NCBI GenBank assembly: GCA_016712465.1
Contig: JADJQZ010000001.1
Location: 3,844,001-3,908,000 of the forward strand
DNA: 64,000 nt
Origin: Candidatus Obscuribacter sp.
Lineage (GTDB): Bacteria > Cyanobacteriota > Vampirovibrionia > Obscuribacterales > Obscuribacteraceae
Direction of reading: 5' to 3'
Shown here: positions 54,650-62,755 of the stretch, piece after piece
Layout: each line of letters starts with the position of its first letter
Position numbering within the stretch: the first letter of the stretch is position 1
Translations under genes and position numbers: made by a program
The notes under the pieces: generated by a model
Databases searched by the model: none
What the model saw: only the letters and a program-made list of their open reading frames with translations
What the model was told of the DNA's origin: nothing

Positions 54650-55176
54650 ACCTGTATAGATAATTTAGCTTCGAAAACAGCTATGGACTCTTCCAGCATC
54701 GTTCGAAGTTCCTTAACTTCTTTTTTCGTCCAAATCGGGATGTATGACTTCCCTTTCGGAGTAACTGCCGGTAGATTACAGCCCCAAAACAACTTGTCTA
54801 GTACCCGCAAATGAGATTTATCTCCCAGGTCCAAATTCGCACGTGCGATGGAGTTTCTATAATCGCTAGCAGCATCGTAGGCTCGCAAAAAAGCGGAACA
54901 ATTTACTGAGCGTGCAGATGGCTTAGCCATCCACTTCTTGCAAACATCTAGATTCAGCAGATCAGTTGTTTCTATCGGCAGTCCTTTAGCCAATACGATA
55001 GCGAACTCTCTTGCCGCCGCCTCTGAAGGAAAGGCCGCAATTTCTCCAGATTGTGTCAAGTTAAACCCAGAATAGTCTCCGTCAAACCATATTGCATAAA
55101 CAATCCTGTCGTCTAAGAGAATTGGGTAGGTTGCGTATATAGATTCCAATGCGTTCAGTGTGCCCTTGATCCCCAT
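54646..55176 (-). CDS. hypothetical protein in the 24-bp-repeat insertion
   Basis: 176 residues starting MGIKGTLNALESIYATYP. It has beta-strand-rich segments (RIVYAIWFDGDYSGFNL), a helical middle and a charged C-terminal helix (KEVKELRTMLEESIAVFEAK). There is no signal peptide. Size and composition recall immunity-type proteins, but no specific family is recognised. It is the largest ORF of the insertion. Confidence 0.65.
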   Translation of the reverse strand: MGIKGTLNALESIYATYPILLDDRIVYAIWFDGDYSGFNLTQSGEIAAFPSEAAAREFAIVLAKGLPIETTDLLNLDVCKKWMAKPSARSVNCSAFLRAYDAASDYRNSIARANLDLGDKSHLRVLDKLFWGCNLPAVTPKGKSYIPIWTKKEVKELRTMLEESIAVFEAKLSIQV

Positions 55177-55377
55177 TTCTTTATCTGACTATATTCCGTG
55201 GAACTTGTATTCCAGTTCCCCTTGCCATATCGGCTGTCCATGACTCTTTTGGCAAACTCAGTAGGTTTTTCTCCTATTCGCGGCTTCTGACCCCTAACCC
55301 AGCTTGGGAAGGGCCAAAGACTATGCGGCTCCAGATTCGATTCTAGGCTTCAGCGGACCCCAGAATGGAGAATCAAG

Positions 55378-55746
55378 TTACTGAGATCCATTAATGGGCC
55401 ATGCACCGCATGGCGCTTCTGGCTCCCCCATGCGAGGTGTCTTAATCCGCTTCATAATTATGACCTGCCCCTTCTCAATTCCTGCAGAGACTCTTAGGAC
55501 TACATCTTTTGCTGAAGCAACCGAGCAAAGCGGAATTCTTTTCTTGTGTAGCTGAGTCTCTTGAACAGCATCTTGGGTGATCACTGAACCATCTGGTAAA
55601 TCCTTTACCGCAACTACGACCTTTTGCATTGCTGGATCATGCACAGTTGGCGTGTCCAGGTTTGATAGGAATAGCCAGCAAGTAAAGCATGCTGGTGCGA
55701 GTAATAAAGCAATGATCAAATTCACACTTTTCGAATTCCCTTTCAC
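55378..55746 (-). CDS. SAF-domain membrane-anchored protein
   Basis: 122 residues from the GTG at 55746, which has GGAGG 6 bases upstream; the TTG directly before it is too close. One N-terminal membrane segment (VNLIIALLLAPACFTCWLFL) is followed by a SAF domain at about 42-105: VVVAVKDLPDGSVITQDAVQ ... LRVSAGIEKGQVIIMKRI. This resembles the N-terminal part of the CpaB/RcpC pilus assembly proteins, without the rest. It would face the periplasm. No pilus genes are nearby, so its role is open. Confidence 0.7.
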   Translation of the reverse strand: MKGNSKSVNLIIALLLAPACFTCWLFLSNLDTPTVHDPAMQKVVVAVKDLPDGSVITQDAVQETQLHKKRIPLCSVASAKDVVLRVSAGIEKGQVIIMKRIKTPRMGEPEAPCGAWPINGSQ

Positions 55747-55780
55747 CAAGTACCTCCCGAGTACTCCAGCCTATGTGATG

Positions 55781-56173
55781 CTATTGCTTTACACATGTGT
55801 GGCAGCACGCGGTAGCGACTGTCGAATCCACGCCTGAGAGACTGGCCATGGCCTTAATGGTCATAGGGTTCGTCAGCGTGATTGCACTGCTGTATACGGG
55901 GCTTCCGTGGCTGGGCTGACTTCCATCGACCGTATAGAAAATTGTGGCACCTGGCTCCGCGGTGATGGTGGCCGTCGACTGATAGGTGGAGTAAACGCCC
56001 GTAGCTGGGGTAATGGCCGGCGGGTTGGTCGCCTGGGCGGCTGCGCATAGCACAAAGCCATAGAGCAAGCTGAGCACCGGCGATACCAGCCACGATACCG
56101 CGGATGAGCGTCGAGAGGCATTCCGACTTCGGTTCAAAAAACCTGAAATTAATGACACAATACTGAGCCTCAT
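55781..56173 (-). CDS. secreted protein with a chitobiase C-terminal-like domain
   Basis: 130 residues from the ATG at 56173 (a GTG at 56197 is possible). A hydrophobic signal (VLSLLYGFVLCAAAQA) precedes one domain: PPAITPATGVYSTYQSTATI, PGATIFYTVDGSQPSHGSP and TNPMTIKAMASLSG. This is the CHB_HEX_C_1 pattern found as an Ig-like module in many surface proteins. It stands alone here and usually accompanies catalytic or adhesive domains, so the gene may be a fragment of a larger one. Confidence 0.6.
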   Translation of the reverse strand: MRLSIVSLISGFLNRSRNASRRSSAVSWLVSPVLSLLYGFVLCAAAQATNPPAITPATGVYSTYQSTATITAEPGATIFYTVDGSQPSHGSPVYSSAITLTNPMTIKAMASLSGVDSTVATACCHTCVKQ

Positions 56174-56346
56174 TAGAAAAACAGGCGAAGACAGCACTCA
56201 TATGATCGAGCGTTGATGAACAAAACTGCGGCAGCATCCTGATAGCGATCACCAGGATGCGCCACTAACGGCTCTATCTTATTTTCGACAAATCTGTTTA
56301 GGCAAACCAGCCTGCTGAGCCGGGAGTCGTTACAAATCCATCAGGT

Positions 56347-56583
56347 GTGAACGGGACTCCGGATGCTCGGCTCAATACAACGAAACAACAGATCGACGCG
56401 CCACAACCCCAACAGAGGTGGTTGCTCTCTGAAATTCGAAACCTTAGCAATGCGCTTAAGTTACCAGCGCTTTTCAAATTTGTCGATAGCCTATTGCCCA
56501 CAATTTCAAAAAAAAGAAAAACTAATGCACTGATAGTCTTCTCAACCATTCGCCGCACGAAAAGACTCCCTCAAAGGGCATAG
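56347..56583 (+). CDS. possible small or fragmentary ORF at the insertion right end
   Basis: 78 codons from a GTG; the frame is open back to a TAG at 56300. The start region (NQPAEPGVVTNPSGVNGTPDA) looks like an exported, Pro/Asn-rich tail and the rest is basic. It runs into the right 24-bp repeat. It may be a remnant of a gene carried by the insertion. A minus ORF (56298-56558) overlaps it, and I could not decide between them. Confidence 0.25.
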   Translation: MNGTPDARLNTTKQQIDAPQPQQRWLLSEIRNLSNALKLPALFKFVDSLLPTISKKRKTNALIVFSTIRRTKRLPQRA

Positions 56584-56598
56584 CCGCCGGTCGCTAAC
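56575..56598 (+). repeat. right 24-bp direct repeat at the PEBP gene end
   Basis: A perfect copy of 54312-54335. The PEBP stop codon (56594-56596) lies inside it. Confidence 0.92.
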
Positions 56599-57133
56599 GT
56601 TTATAAGTGCCCATCACTTCGCCAAATGCCAGAATATGCCCGGCCAGGGCTTTGGAGAAAGCTTCTTTCTTGGCGCCGGCCGGCAAATTCAACTTGCTAT
56701 CAAGAGCGTAGACCCGGAAAAAATATCTGTGCGTGGAGCCCGGGGGCGGAGAGGGACCGTTATAGCCGCTCTTATCAAAGTCGTTGAGCCCTTGCATGGC
56801 GCCGGAAGCCAGGTTGCCTGATTTTTCCAGGCCTTCCTTGAGAGATTGCGTAGAAGGCGGTAAATTATAGAGTATCCAGTGCCACCAGGTGCCGCGCGGA
56901 GCGTCGGGATCTTCACAAGAAACGGCAATACTGACCGTACCTTTGGGCACCGCGCTCCATCTAAGTTCGGGCGAAAGGTCGGCACCATCGCCGGTGAATC
57001 TGGTAGGAATAGCGGCGCCGGCTTTGAAGGCAGAAGTTTCCAGGCTCAATTTATCCATTTTTGCAGCCCTCACCCCAGAGGCAAAAGATAAAGCCAGCCC
57101 CAAACTAATAAGAGGCACCAGCTGTTTTTTCAT
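56594..57133 (-). CDS. PEBP-family protein (YbhB/YbcL), exported
   Basis: 179 residues with a signal peptide (MKKQLVPLISLGLALSFASGVRA). The PEBP core is complete: LSPELRWSAVPKGTVSIAVS, CEDPDAPRGTWWHWILYNLP with the DPDAP and HW residues of the ligand pocket, and GPSPPPGSTHRYFFRVYALD. Bacterial members bind small anionic ligands; their role is unclear. The ATG directly follows the stop of the upstream Cys-containing secreted protein (TAGATG), so the two form an operon. Its 3' end is the junction where the 2.26-kb insertion entered. Confidence 0.92.
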   Translation of the reverse strand: MKKQLVPLISLGLALSFASGVRAAKMDKLSLETSAFKAGAAIPTRFTGDGADLSPELRWSAVPKGTVSIAVSCEDPDAPRGTWWHWILYNLPPSTQSLKEGLEKSGNLASGAMQGLNDFDKSGYNGPSPPPGSTHRYFFRVYALDSKLNLPAGAKKEAFSKALAGHILAFGEVMGTYKR

Positions 57134-57607
57134 CTACTTATTCTCCGATATTGTGGCAACCCTCAGTTCATTTCGTTTGAAGACGCCGGTAATCTTGAAA
57201 ATGTGTCCGGCTTCTTTCTTACTTGCCTGAAAGTACTTTCTGGCCATTTCGTTGCCCTTTGGATCAAGGTCGAACCATTTGCCGCCGCTGTACAAAGAGT
57301 AGCCGGACTCGGAACAAGAAGGTTCAAGGGAACAGTGCCTGGTGTGATTCTTCAAACCATTGTCCAGACCCTTATTTTCCATCTTCATGGCCGCAGCGCA
57401 GGAGCGATCGATGAGATAGCCGGTATAAACTTCGCCTGCTACAGTGGCAGGCTTAGCACCCGGGGCGGCAGGTTTTGCAGACTGGGCCGGAGAGGCATTG
57501 CTTTTCGGCTTGGCTTGAGCGCAGGCCAGGCCCGGGTAAAGATTAAGAAGGAGGAAGGCACATATTGCCGAGCGGCCATACCAGGTGAAAGAATTGCCCT
57601 TGCTCAT
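57134..57607 (-). CDS. secreted Cys-containing hypothetical protein
   Basis: 157 residues from the ATG at 57607; in-frame starts upstream (to 57712) are possible, and GGAGG lies 13 bases before this one. A signal peptide (AICAFLLLNLYPGLACAQA) and a Lys/Pro/Ala-rich linker precede a domain with four cysteines: VYTGYLIDRSCAAAMK, HTRHCSLEPSCSESGYSLYS, then GGKWFDLDPKGNEMARKY and HIFKITGVFKRNELRVATI. Similar small secreted proteins occur widely but I know no function. The cysteines may form disulfides or bind metal. It is the first gene of the operon with PEBP. Confidence 0.75.
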   Translation of the reverse strand: MSKGNSFTWYGRSAICAFLLLNLYPGLACAQAKPKSNASPAQSAKPAAPGAKPATVAGEVYTGYLIDRSCAAAMKMENKGLDNGLKNHTRHCSLEPSCSESGYSLYSGGKWFDLDPKGNEMARKYFQASKKEAGHIFKITGVFKRNELRVATISENK

Positions 57608-57650
57608 TTGATCATCAAATCCTCCAAGTGTCGACATAAATGGTAGCAGA

Positions 57651-58553
57651 GTGTCCGAAGAAAATTCGAAACTGAAAACACTCTTGAAAGAAGAGCTGGC
57701 CGCCATTCTCACACCTTACGGGGCAGAAGGTGAAAAATGGGCCCAGGCCCTGAAAGCCACGGCCGGACGGTCTGTGGTTCTGGTCAATGAAAGGGCCGCG
57801 CCAGGGGCTGAAGAAGGTAAGCTAAGCCGCTTGTATGGCAAGCCCCTTACATCTGCAACTTTCCGCTGGCCCAGGGATAGGCAGGGGGAAGCCATGCTTT
57901 TTCTGGCCCAAATTGACTGCAAGCAATTGCCGCCCCTGCCTGACTACCCCCGGGACGGCATTTTAGCCATCTTCAAGAGTTTGACCAGGGAAAGTCTAAC
58001 CAAAGGAAGGGAAAGCCACTCCGGTGCCTTAAAAGACCGGCAGTCTTTTTATTTGCATTACTTCCCGGAAGATGCCAGGGGCGACTTGCGGGAGAGGGAG
58101 GATGGCAAGTGCCTGCCTCCAAAACCACTCCTTGCCGCCTCCACGGTCTTCTTGAGCATGGAGCGCTGCCAGCCTCTCGCCCTACCGGAAGACCATGACC
58201 AGTTGCGGGCTCAGCTAGCCACCTGGGTGGAGAAATTTAACGGCTTGAGCCTGGCCGGAGTTTCCGGGGTGGTCGGTCCGGCCTACGATAGTGCAGAACT
58301 AGCCGAGATGAAGGTAATTGCTTCCTTTTGCGCCTCGGGCATAGGTTACAGCCTCAGTCGCAAAACAGACCGGCACTACCGCCACCTTGTCGAAAACGCG
58401 AATGAGTACGAGGTGGTGCTGGTGCTTAAAGAGGGCACCGGGGGTCTTGATGATAGTGGCACCGGCGATACCGCAACCAACTACATAGCCATGCGGCGGC
58501 AAGACCTCATGGAGAAGCGCTTCGACCGTGCCTGGCTCTTCTCAGCTACTTAA
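57651..58553 (+). CDS. DUF1963 (YwqG-like) protein
   Basis: 300 residues from a GTG. It has the DUF1963 landmarks in order: SRLYGKPLTSATFRWPRDRQ, EAMLFLAQIDCKQLPPLPDYP, then DGILAIFKS, FYLHYFPEDA and, near the end, EVVLVLKEGTGG and TNYIAMRRQDLMEKRFDRAW. The family is widespread, and some members are linked to toxin immunity or stress; the function is unknown. It is divergent from the secreted Cys gene and overlaps the OmpA-family gene by 8 bp at the 3' ends. Confidence 0.85.
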   Translation: MSEENSKLKTLLKEELAAILTPYGAEGEKWAQALKATAGRSVVLVNERAAPGAEEGKLSRLYGKPLTSATFRWPRDRQGEAMLFLAQIDCKQLPPLPDYPRDGILAIFKSLTRESLTKGRESHSGALKDRQSFYLHYFPEDARGDLREREDGKCLPPKPLLAASTVFLSMERCQPLALPEDHDQLRAQLATWVEKFNGLSLAGVSGVVGPAYDSAELAEMKVIASFCASGIGYSLSRKTDRHYRHLVENANEYEVVLVLKEGTGGLDDSGTGDTATNYIAMRRQDLMEKRFDRAWLFSAT

Positions 58554-59685
58554 TTTCACGGAAGACAACCCGACGATTGCGCTCCCGCCCGGCTGAGGTA
58601 GCATTGGATTTCTCCGGCTTGGTATAGCCAAGACCAATAGCCTTCAAACGTTCCGCCTCAATCGAACAGGATTCCGTCAGGTAGCGACGCACAGACTGAG
58701 CCCGTTTTCTGGAAAGCTGCATATTGTAATCGTAACCACCAATGGTGCAAGTATGACCTTCCACTTGCAGTTTGAGGTCTTTATCTTTCTTGAGATAACG
58801 GCTGAGAGAGAGCAATATTTCTTTTGAGTGCGGACGCAATCTATCGCTGTCAAAATCAAAGAGAATCAGGTAGCTCGTAGCAATGCCGTTGCGCTTCAAC
58901 TGATCGTAGATATTGCGCGCTTCTTGATTGGCATCGCCGGCTCCGTCACCATCGACTTTTCCGAGAGAGACAACCCAGCGAAAGGGAGCATTGCCCTGAA
59001 TCAGCATGGGGCATTGAGGGTTATCGAGAACCCAGTAATTCCAACCATTGTCGCAAACAGTCTTGATGGCCCGCAATTCACGGTCCTGCCCTTCCACCCT
59101 GATTTTGACGTTCTCAATACCGGCCGGGCTAATCTTGCGGGGCAGAGGCGTCACCTCGCCGTGGTTTATGACAATACTTTCGGGACCATCAATCATGAAA
59201 TCGGAGGTGCGTCCGGCTTTCAGATCGTTATATAGATCATCGGAAACGCGCAATACGTTGGTATAGCCAACCAGGGTGCAGACTTCGTGCTTGGGATAGA
59301 ACAAGGAAACCTTGTGGGAATGCCTGACATCGACATCCTCCACCTTACGTGAACCGCTGGCATCGGCGGGAGGGCTCATTTGCCAGTCATATATAAAGCC
59401 CTTGCCCTTGCTCTCGCATTCCGCCACCCGGGCGATGAAATCGTAGTCGCCCACGGTCTGCCAGTGGGTATCAAGGCCGTCAAAGGTGTGAACTGTAACG
59501 AGCATGCCCGGCACCAGGCGCAAACTGGAAGTAAGGTCGCTATGATGGAGAATGGAGCGAGCCTGTTTAGACTCGGCGTCGACAGAGTTGGCCGCTGAAG
59601 CGCCGGGAAGGGCAGAAACAACAAGCGCCAGGGTAAGAGCAAAGCCCCTGACCACGGACTGTATTAGTTTTACCGAGGAACCCAT
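58546..59685 (-). CDS. OmpA-family protein
   Basis: 379 residues. A signal peptide (FALTLALVVSALPGASAA) is followed by a ~230-residue N-terminal region without a known fold and a C-terminal OmpA domain (about 260-379): SYLILFDFDSDRLRPHSKEI, LKLQVEGHTCTIGGYDYNMQLSRKRAQ and LGYTKPEKSNATSAGRERNR. The domain holds the conserved peptidoglycan-binding Asp (the second D of FDFDSD) and Arg of RKRAQ. Two Cys in the GHTCTIGG region are unusual; most members have TD or AD after GH. It is expected to tie the outer envelope to peptidoglycan. Confidence 0.9.
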   Translation of the reverse strand: MGSSVKLIQSVVRGFALTLALVVSALPGASAANSVDAESKQARSILHHSDLTSSLRLVPGMLVTVHTFDGLDTHWQTVGDYDFIARVAECESKGKGFIYDWQMSPPADASGSRKVEDVDVRHSHKVSLFYPKHEVCTLVGYTNVLRVSDDLYNDLKAGRTSDFMIDGPESIVINHGEVTPLPRKISPAGIENVKIRVEGQDRELRAIKTVCDNGWNYWVLDNPQCPMLIQGNAPFRWVVSLGKVDGDGAGDANQEARNIYDQLKRNGIATSYLILFDFDSDRLRPHSKEILLSLSRYLKKDKDLKLQVEGHTCTIGGYDYNMQLSRKRAQSVRRYLTESCSIEAERLKAIGLGYTKPEKSNATSAGRERNRRVVFREIK

Positions 59686-59945
59686 TCCCTATCCATATCC
59701 CTATATATGATCGGCACCTGCCGTGTGTCCCAAACATCCGAACTTTGTTTAAGTGTTTGAATTATCGCAAGAGGGGCGCCCAGGCACATTATAGAAAGAT
59801 GCACTAGCCGCCCCGGCGAGAGCCAGATGATTAAAGAAAGCTACAGTTTCCGTGAAAGCGGCGCCATTGTTAATAGATTGAATTTAGAAGCTGCCCTCAG
59901 GGGCAAGCGAAGTATTACCGGGTTGCAATATTAGAGGAATACATT

Positions 59946-61868
59946 ATGTCGAAGGGAACTGGCAAATCTGTGGGCATTGACCTCGGTACGACGAACTCAG
60001 TCGTGGCTGTAATGGAAGGCGGTCAACCGACGGTAATCGCAAACGCTGAAGGAGCGAGAACCACACCTTCGGTTGTAGCCATCTCGAAAGGCGGCGAAAG
60101 ACTTGTGGGGCAACTGGCCAGACGCCAGGCCGTTATTAACCCGCAAAATACCGTCTATTCAATTAAACGCTTCATGGGCAGACACTTCCAGGAAGTAGAC
60201 TCAGAAAAGCAAATTGTCTCGTATAAGGTTAAAGAAAGCCCCGAGGGCGGCTGCAAGGTGCCAATGGGCGGCAAGGAATACTCGCCGGAGGAACTCTCGG
60301 CCATGATTCTGCGCAAACTGAAGGAAGACGCCGAGAAGTATCTGGGCGAGAAAGTCAGCAGCGCCGTTATCACGGTACCGGCTTACTTCAACGATTCCCA
60401 GCGCCAGGCCACCAAGAATGCCGGTGCTATCGCCGGTCTCGAAGTGCTGCGCATCATCAACGAACCAACGGCGGCGGCTCTGGCCTACGGTCTGGAGAAG
60501 AAGAAAAACGAAACCATCCTGGTCTTCGACCTGGGCGGCGGTACTTTCGACGTGTCCATACTGGAGGTAGGCGACGGTCTCTTTGAGGTTAAGTCCACCG
60601 CCGGAGACACCCACCTGGGCGGCGACGACTTCGACCACAAGCTGGTGGAGTGGTTCGCCAAAGAGTTCAAACAACAAGAAGGCGTGGATCTCACCAAAGA
60701 TCCCCAGGCCCTGCAAAGACTGACGGAAGCGGCGGAGAAAGCCAAGATCGAGCTTTCTTCCGTGAACGAAACCACAGTTTCGCTGCCTTTCATAACCGCC
60801 AACGAGACCGGTCCCAAACACCTGGACATGAAACTGACCAGAGCCAAGTTCAACGAATTGACCAGAGAGCTGGTGGAAAAACTACGCAAGCCCGTTGAGC
60901 AAGCCCTGGCCGACGCCAAGCTCGGTTATTCCGCCATTGACGAAATCGTCCTGGTGGGCGGTTCCACCCGTATACCGGCTGTAAAAGAACTGGTAAAAAG
61001 CCTGACCGGCGGCAAAGAGCCCAACCAGAGCGTCAACCCCGACGAAGTGGTGGCCATAGGCGCGGCTGTGCAGGCCGGCGTCCTCGCCGGTGAAGTGAGC
61101 GAGATCGTGCTTCTGGACGTGACGCCGCTTTCCCTTGGTATCGAGACCATGGGCGGTGTTTTCACAAAATTAGTGGAGAAGAATACGACCATACCCACCC
61201 ACAAATCTCAGATCTTCTCCACCGCTGAAGACAATCAGCCCAATGTGGACATCATGGTCTTCCAGGGTGAAAGACCAATCGCCAGAGACAATAAACTGCT
61301 CGGAAACTTCCTCCTGGACGGTATTCCACCGGCTAGAAGAGGCACGGCAAAGATTGAAGTCTCTTTCGATATCGACGCCAACGGCATTCTTTCTGTCACG
61401 GCTAAAGACCAAACCACCGGCAAGGAACAGAAAATCACCATTACGGCCTCCACCAACTTGACCAAGGAAGACATCGACCGCATGGTTAGAGATGCCGAAA
61501 CCCACGGTCAGGAAGACCAGAAGAAGAAAGCCAAAGCCGATCTGCGCAACGATGCCGACGGCCTCATGTATGCAGTGGAAAAACACATGAGCGAATTCGG
61601 CACCATCACAAGTAGTGCCCTCAAATCGAAGGCAGAACTACTTGTCGGTGAATTGCGCCAGAAAATCAAAGACGATGCGGCCCTGGAAGTGCTCAAAAAA
61701 GCCGTGGAAGATCTGGCTGCCGTCTTGAAGGAGATGCAGGCCGAGGCCCAGACCAATTCCGCCGCTGCCCAGACCAATTCGACCGGGGCCCAAAGCCGCG
61801 AACCGGTGGGAGCCGGAGCCGGTAACGGCAGCGGCGGCCATGACGTAGTGGATGCGGAAATCGTCTAA
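59946..61868 (+). CDS. dnaK: chaperone DnaK (Hsp70)
   Basis: 640 residues; ATG with AGAGGA 7 bases upstream. The full Hsp70 layout is present: GIDLGTTNSVVAVMEGGQP (N-terminus), VPAYFNDSQRQATKNAGAIA, IFDLGGGTFDVSILEVGDG-type motif with VFDLGGGTFDVS, VLVGGSTRIPAVKELV and the substrate domain ending in a Gly-rich tail with DVVDAEIV. A duplicated AAQTNS segment near residue 600 is slightly unusual. It folds proteins with DnaJ and GrpE; neither lies adjacent. No CIRCE element is seen upstream. A strong terminator follows. Confidence 0.97.
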   Translation: MSKGTGKSVGIDLGTTNSVVAVMEGGQPTVIANAEGARTTPSVVAISKGGERLVGQLARRQAVINPQNTVYSIKRFMGRHFQEVDSEKQIVSYKVKESPEGGCKVPMGGKEYSPEELSAMILRKLKEDAEKYLGEKVSSAVITVPAYFNDSQRQATKNAGAIAGLEVLRIINEPTAAALAYGLEKKKNETILVFDLGGGTFDVSILEVGDGLFEVKSTAGDTHLGGDDFDHKLVEWFAKEFKQQEGVDLTKDPQALQRLTEAAEKAKIELSSVNETTVSLPFITANETGPKHLDMKLTRAKFNELTRELVEKLRKPVEQALADAKLGYSAIDEIVLVGGSTRIPAVKELVKSLTGGKEPNQSVNPDEVVAIGAAVQAGVLAGEVSEIVLLDVTPLSLGIETMGGVFTKLVEKNTTIPTHKSQIFSTAEDNQPNVDIMVFQGERPIARDNKLLGNFLLDGIPPARRGTAKIEVSFDIDANGILSVTAKDQTTGKEQKITITASTNLTKEDIDRMVRDAETHGQEDQKKKAKADLRNDADGLMYAVEKHMSEFGTITSSALKSKAELLVGELRQKIKDDAALEVLKKAVEDLAAVLKEMQAEAQTNSAAAQTNSTGAQSREPVGAGAGNGSGGHDVVDAEIV

Positions 61869-61901
61869 AGCCCAAACCGACCCTTCAAAAATAAAAGTTG
61901 G

Positions 61902-61941
61902 AAGTTCAAGCTGGAAATTTATTTTCCGGCTTGAACTTTTT
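61902..61941 (+). terminator. strong rho-independent terminator of dnaK
   Basis: A 10-bp perfect stem, AAGTTCAAGC (61902-61911) with GCTTGAACTT (61929-61938), extended after one mismatch by GGAAA/TTTCC, and ending TTTTT. The upstream AAAATAAAA may also allow weak use in the other direction. Confidence 0.9.
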
Positions 61942-62070
61942 AGTAGCAAATAGCGTCTTAACTAATATGTTCACCTGACAAACTACTGCAAATTCATTAG
62001 TAGATCATAAGAGCCGCTCACAGTGCTGAAACCTGTGCGGGTCTAATTTACGCTGCCAAAGGAGCCGACC

Positions 62071-62625
62071 ATGAAAATCAAACAAATCCCTTTTATTGCT
62101 CTAGCCCTCACTCTCACCGGCGCTTTCAGCCAGTGCTTCATACCTGTCTTCTCACAGGGGCTGGAAACTCCCGACAAGCTTGCTTCTGAAACCACCGTCA
62201 AGGCCGGTAAAAAAGGCAGTCATCGTAAGGATCCCCTTGGTTTGAGCGACGCCCAGAAAGAGAAGATGCTCACCCTGCGCAACCAGATGAAAGACAAAGT
62301 ACAACCCAAGATTGCCGAGCTAAGTTCCCACAAGCGCGCTCTGCAAGACCTCTTAACCAGAGAAAGCCTCGACAAAGCAGCCATCTTGAAAGAACAAGAA
62401 CAAATAAACTCCCTTGCCGGTGAAATTGCCTCAGTCAAACTTTCTTACCGCATCGACAGCAGTGAAAACCTCACCCCCGAACAACGGCAAACCTTGCGCA
62501 AACGCATGGCCAGCAAAGGGAAAGGAATGGGCGGCCGCAAACATGCGGGCAAACACAAAAGAGCGGCACAGCCAGCTTCCACCACCCAGGCCGAAATGGT
62601 AGAAGAGAACAAAGAGCAAGTTTGA
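62071..62625 (+). CDS. Spy/CpxP-like periplasmic protein (LTxxQ motif)
   Basis: 184 residues; AAAGGAG 6 bases before the ATG. A signal peptide (IPFIALALTLTGAFSQCFIPVFS) is followed by helices typical of the family: LSDAQKEKMLTLRNQMKDK, a Leu/Lys/Glu-rich middle and NLTPEQRQTLRKRM carrying the LTxxQ motif. The C-terminal tail is basic and then acidic. Members are periplasmic chaperones or metal-stress sensors. It is separated from dnaK by a terminator, so it is independently expressed. A 12-bp hairpin follows. Confidence 0.85.
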   Translation: MKIKQIPFIALALTLTGAFSQCFIPVFSQGLETPDKLASETTVKAGKKGSHRKDPLGLSDAQKEKMLTLRNQMKDKVQPKIAELSSHKRALQDLLTRESLDKAAILKEQEQINSLAGEIASVKLSYRIDSSENLTPEQRQTLRKRMASKGKGMGGRKHAGKHKRAAQPASTTQAEMVEENKEQV

Positions 62626-62657
62626 AGATGCTCTCAACCGGCAAGTTGCAGAAGCAA

Positions 62658-62688
62658 ATGAAGCCTCGCTGGCGAGGCGAGGCTTCAT
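62658..62688. repeat. perfect 12-bp inverted repeat after the Spy-like gene
   Basis: Arms ATGAAGCCTCGC (62658-62669) and GCGAGGCTTCAT (62677-62688) with a 7-base loop. There is no T run on either side, so it may work as a transcript-end hairpin or RNA stabiliser in both directions. Confidence 0.6.
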
Positions 62689-62755
62689 CTGGGAGTTCTC
62701 TACAATGCTATGGTACGAAATTTTCTAGATAACCCAAACAGGGTTTTCCCCAGTT

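Larger units (their letters stand above)
54336..56598. mobile_element. 2.26-kb insertion between VWA and PEBP genes
   Basis: Bounded by perfect 24-bp direct repeats. Joining the outer sequences through one repeat copy puts the VWA stop and the PEBP stop tail to tail, overlapping by two bases, so the insert entered exactly at the junction and duplicated the target. Inside are minus-strand genes (hypothetical, SAF-domain, chitobiase-C-like) and no recombinase. Base composition looks AT-richer than the flanks. The mechanism is unknown. Confidence 0.7.

Noticed and set aside
59686..59945. CIRCE or other heat-shock operator before dnaK
   Set aside because: No TTAGCACTC-N9-GAGTGCTAA-like inverted repeat could be found in the gap.
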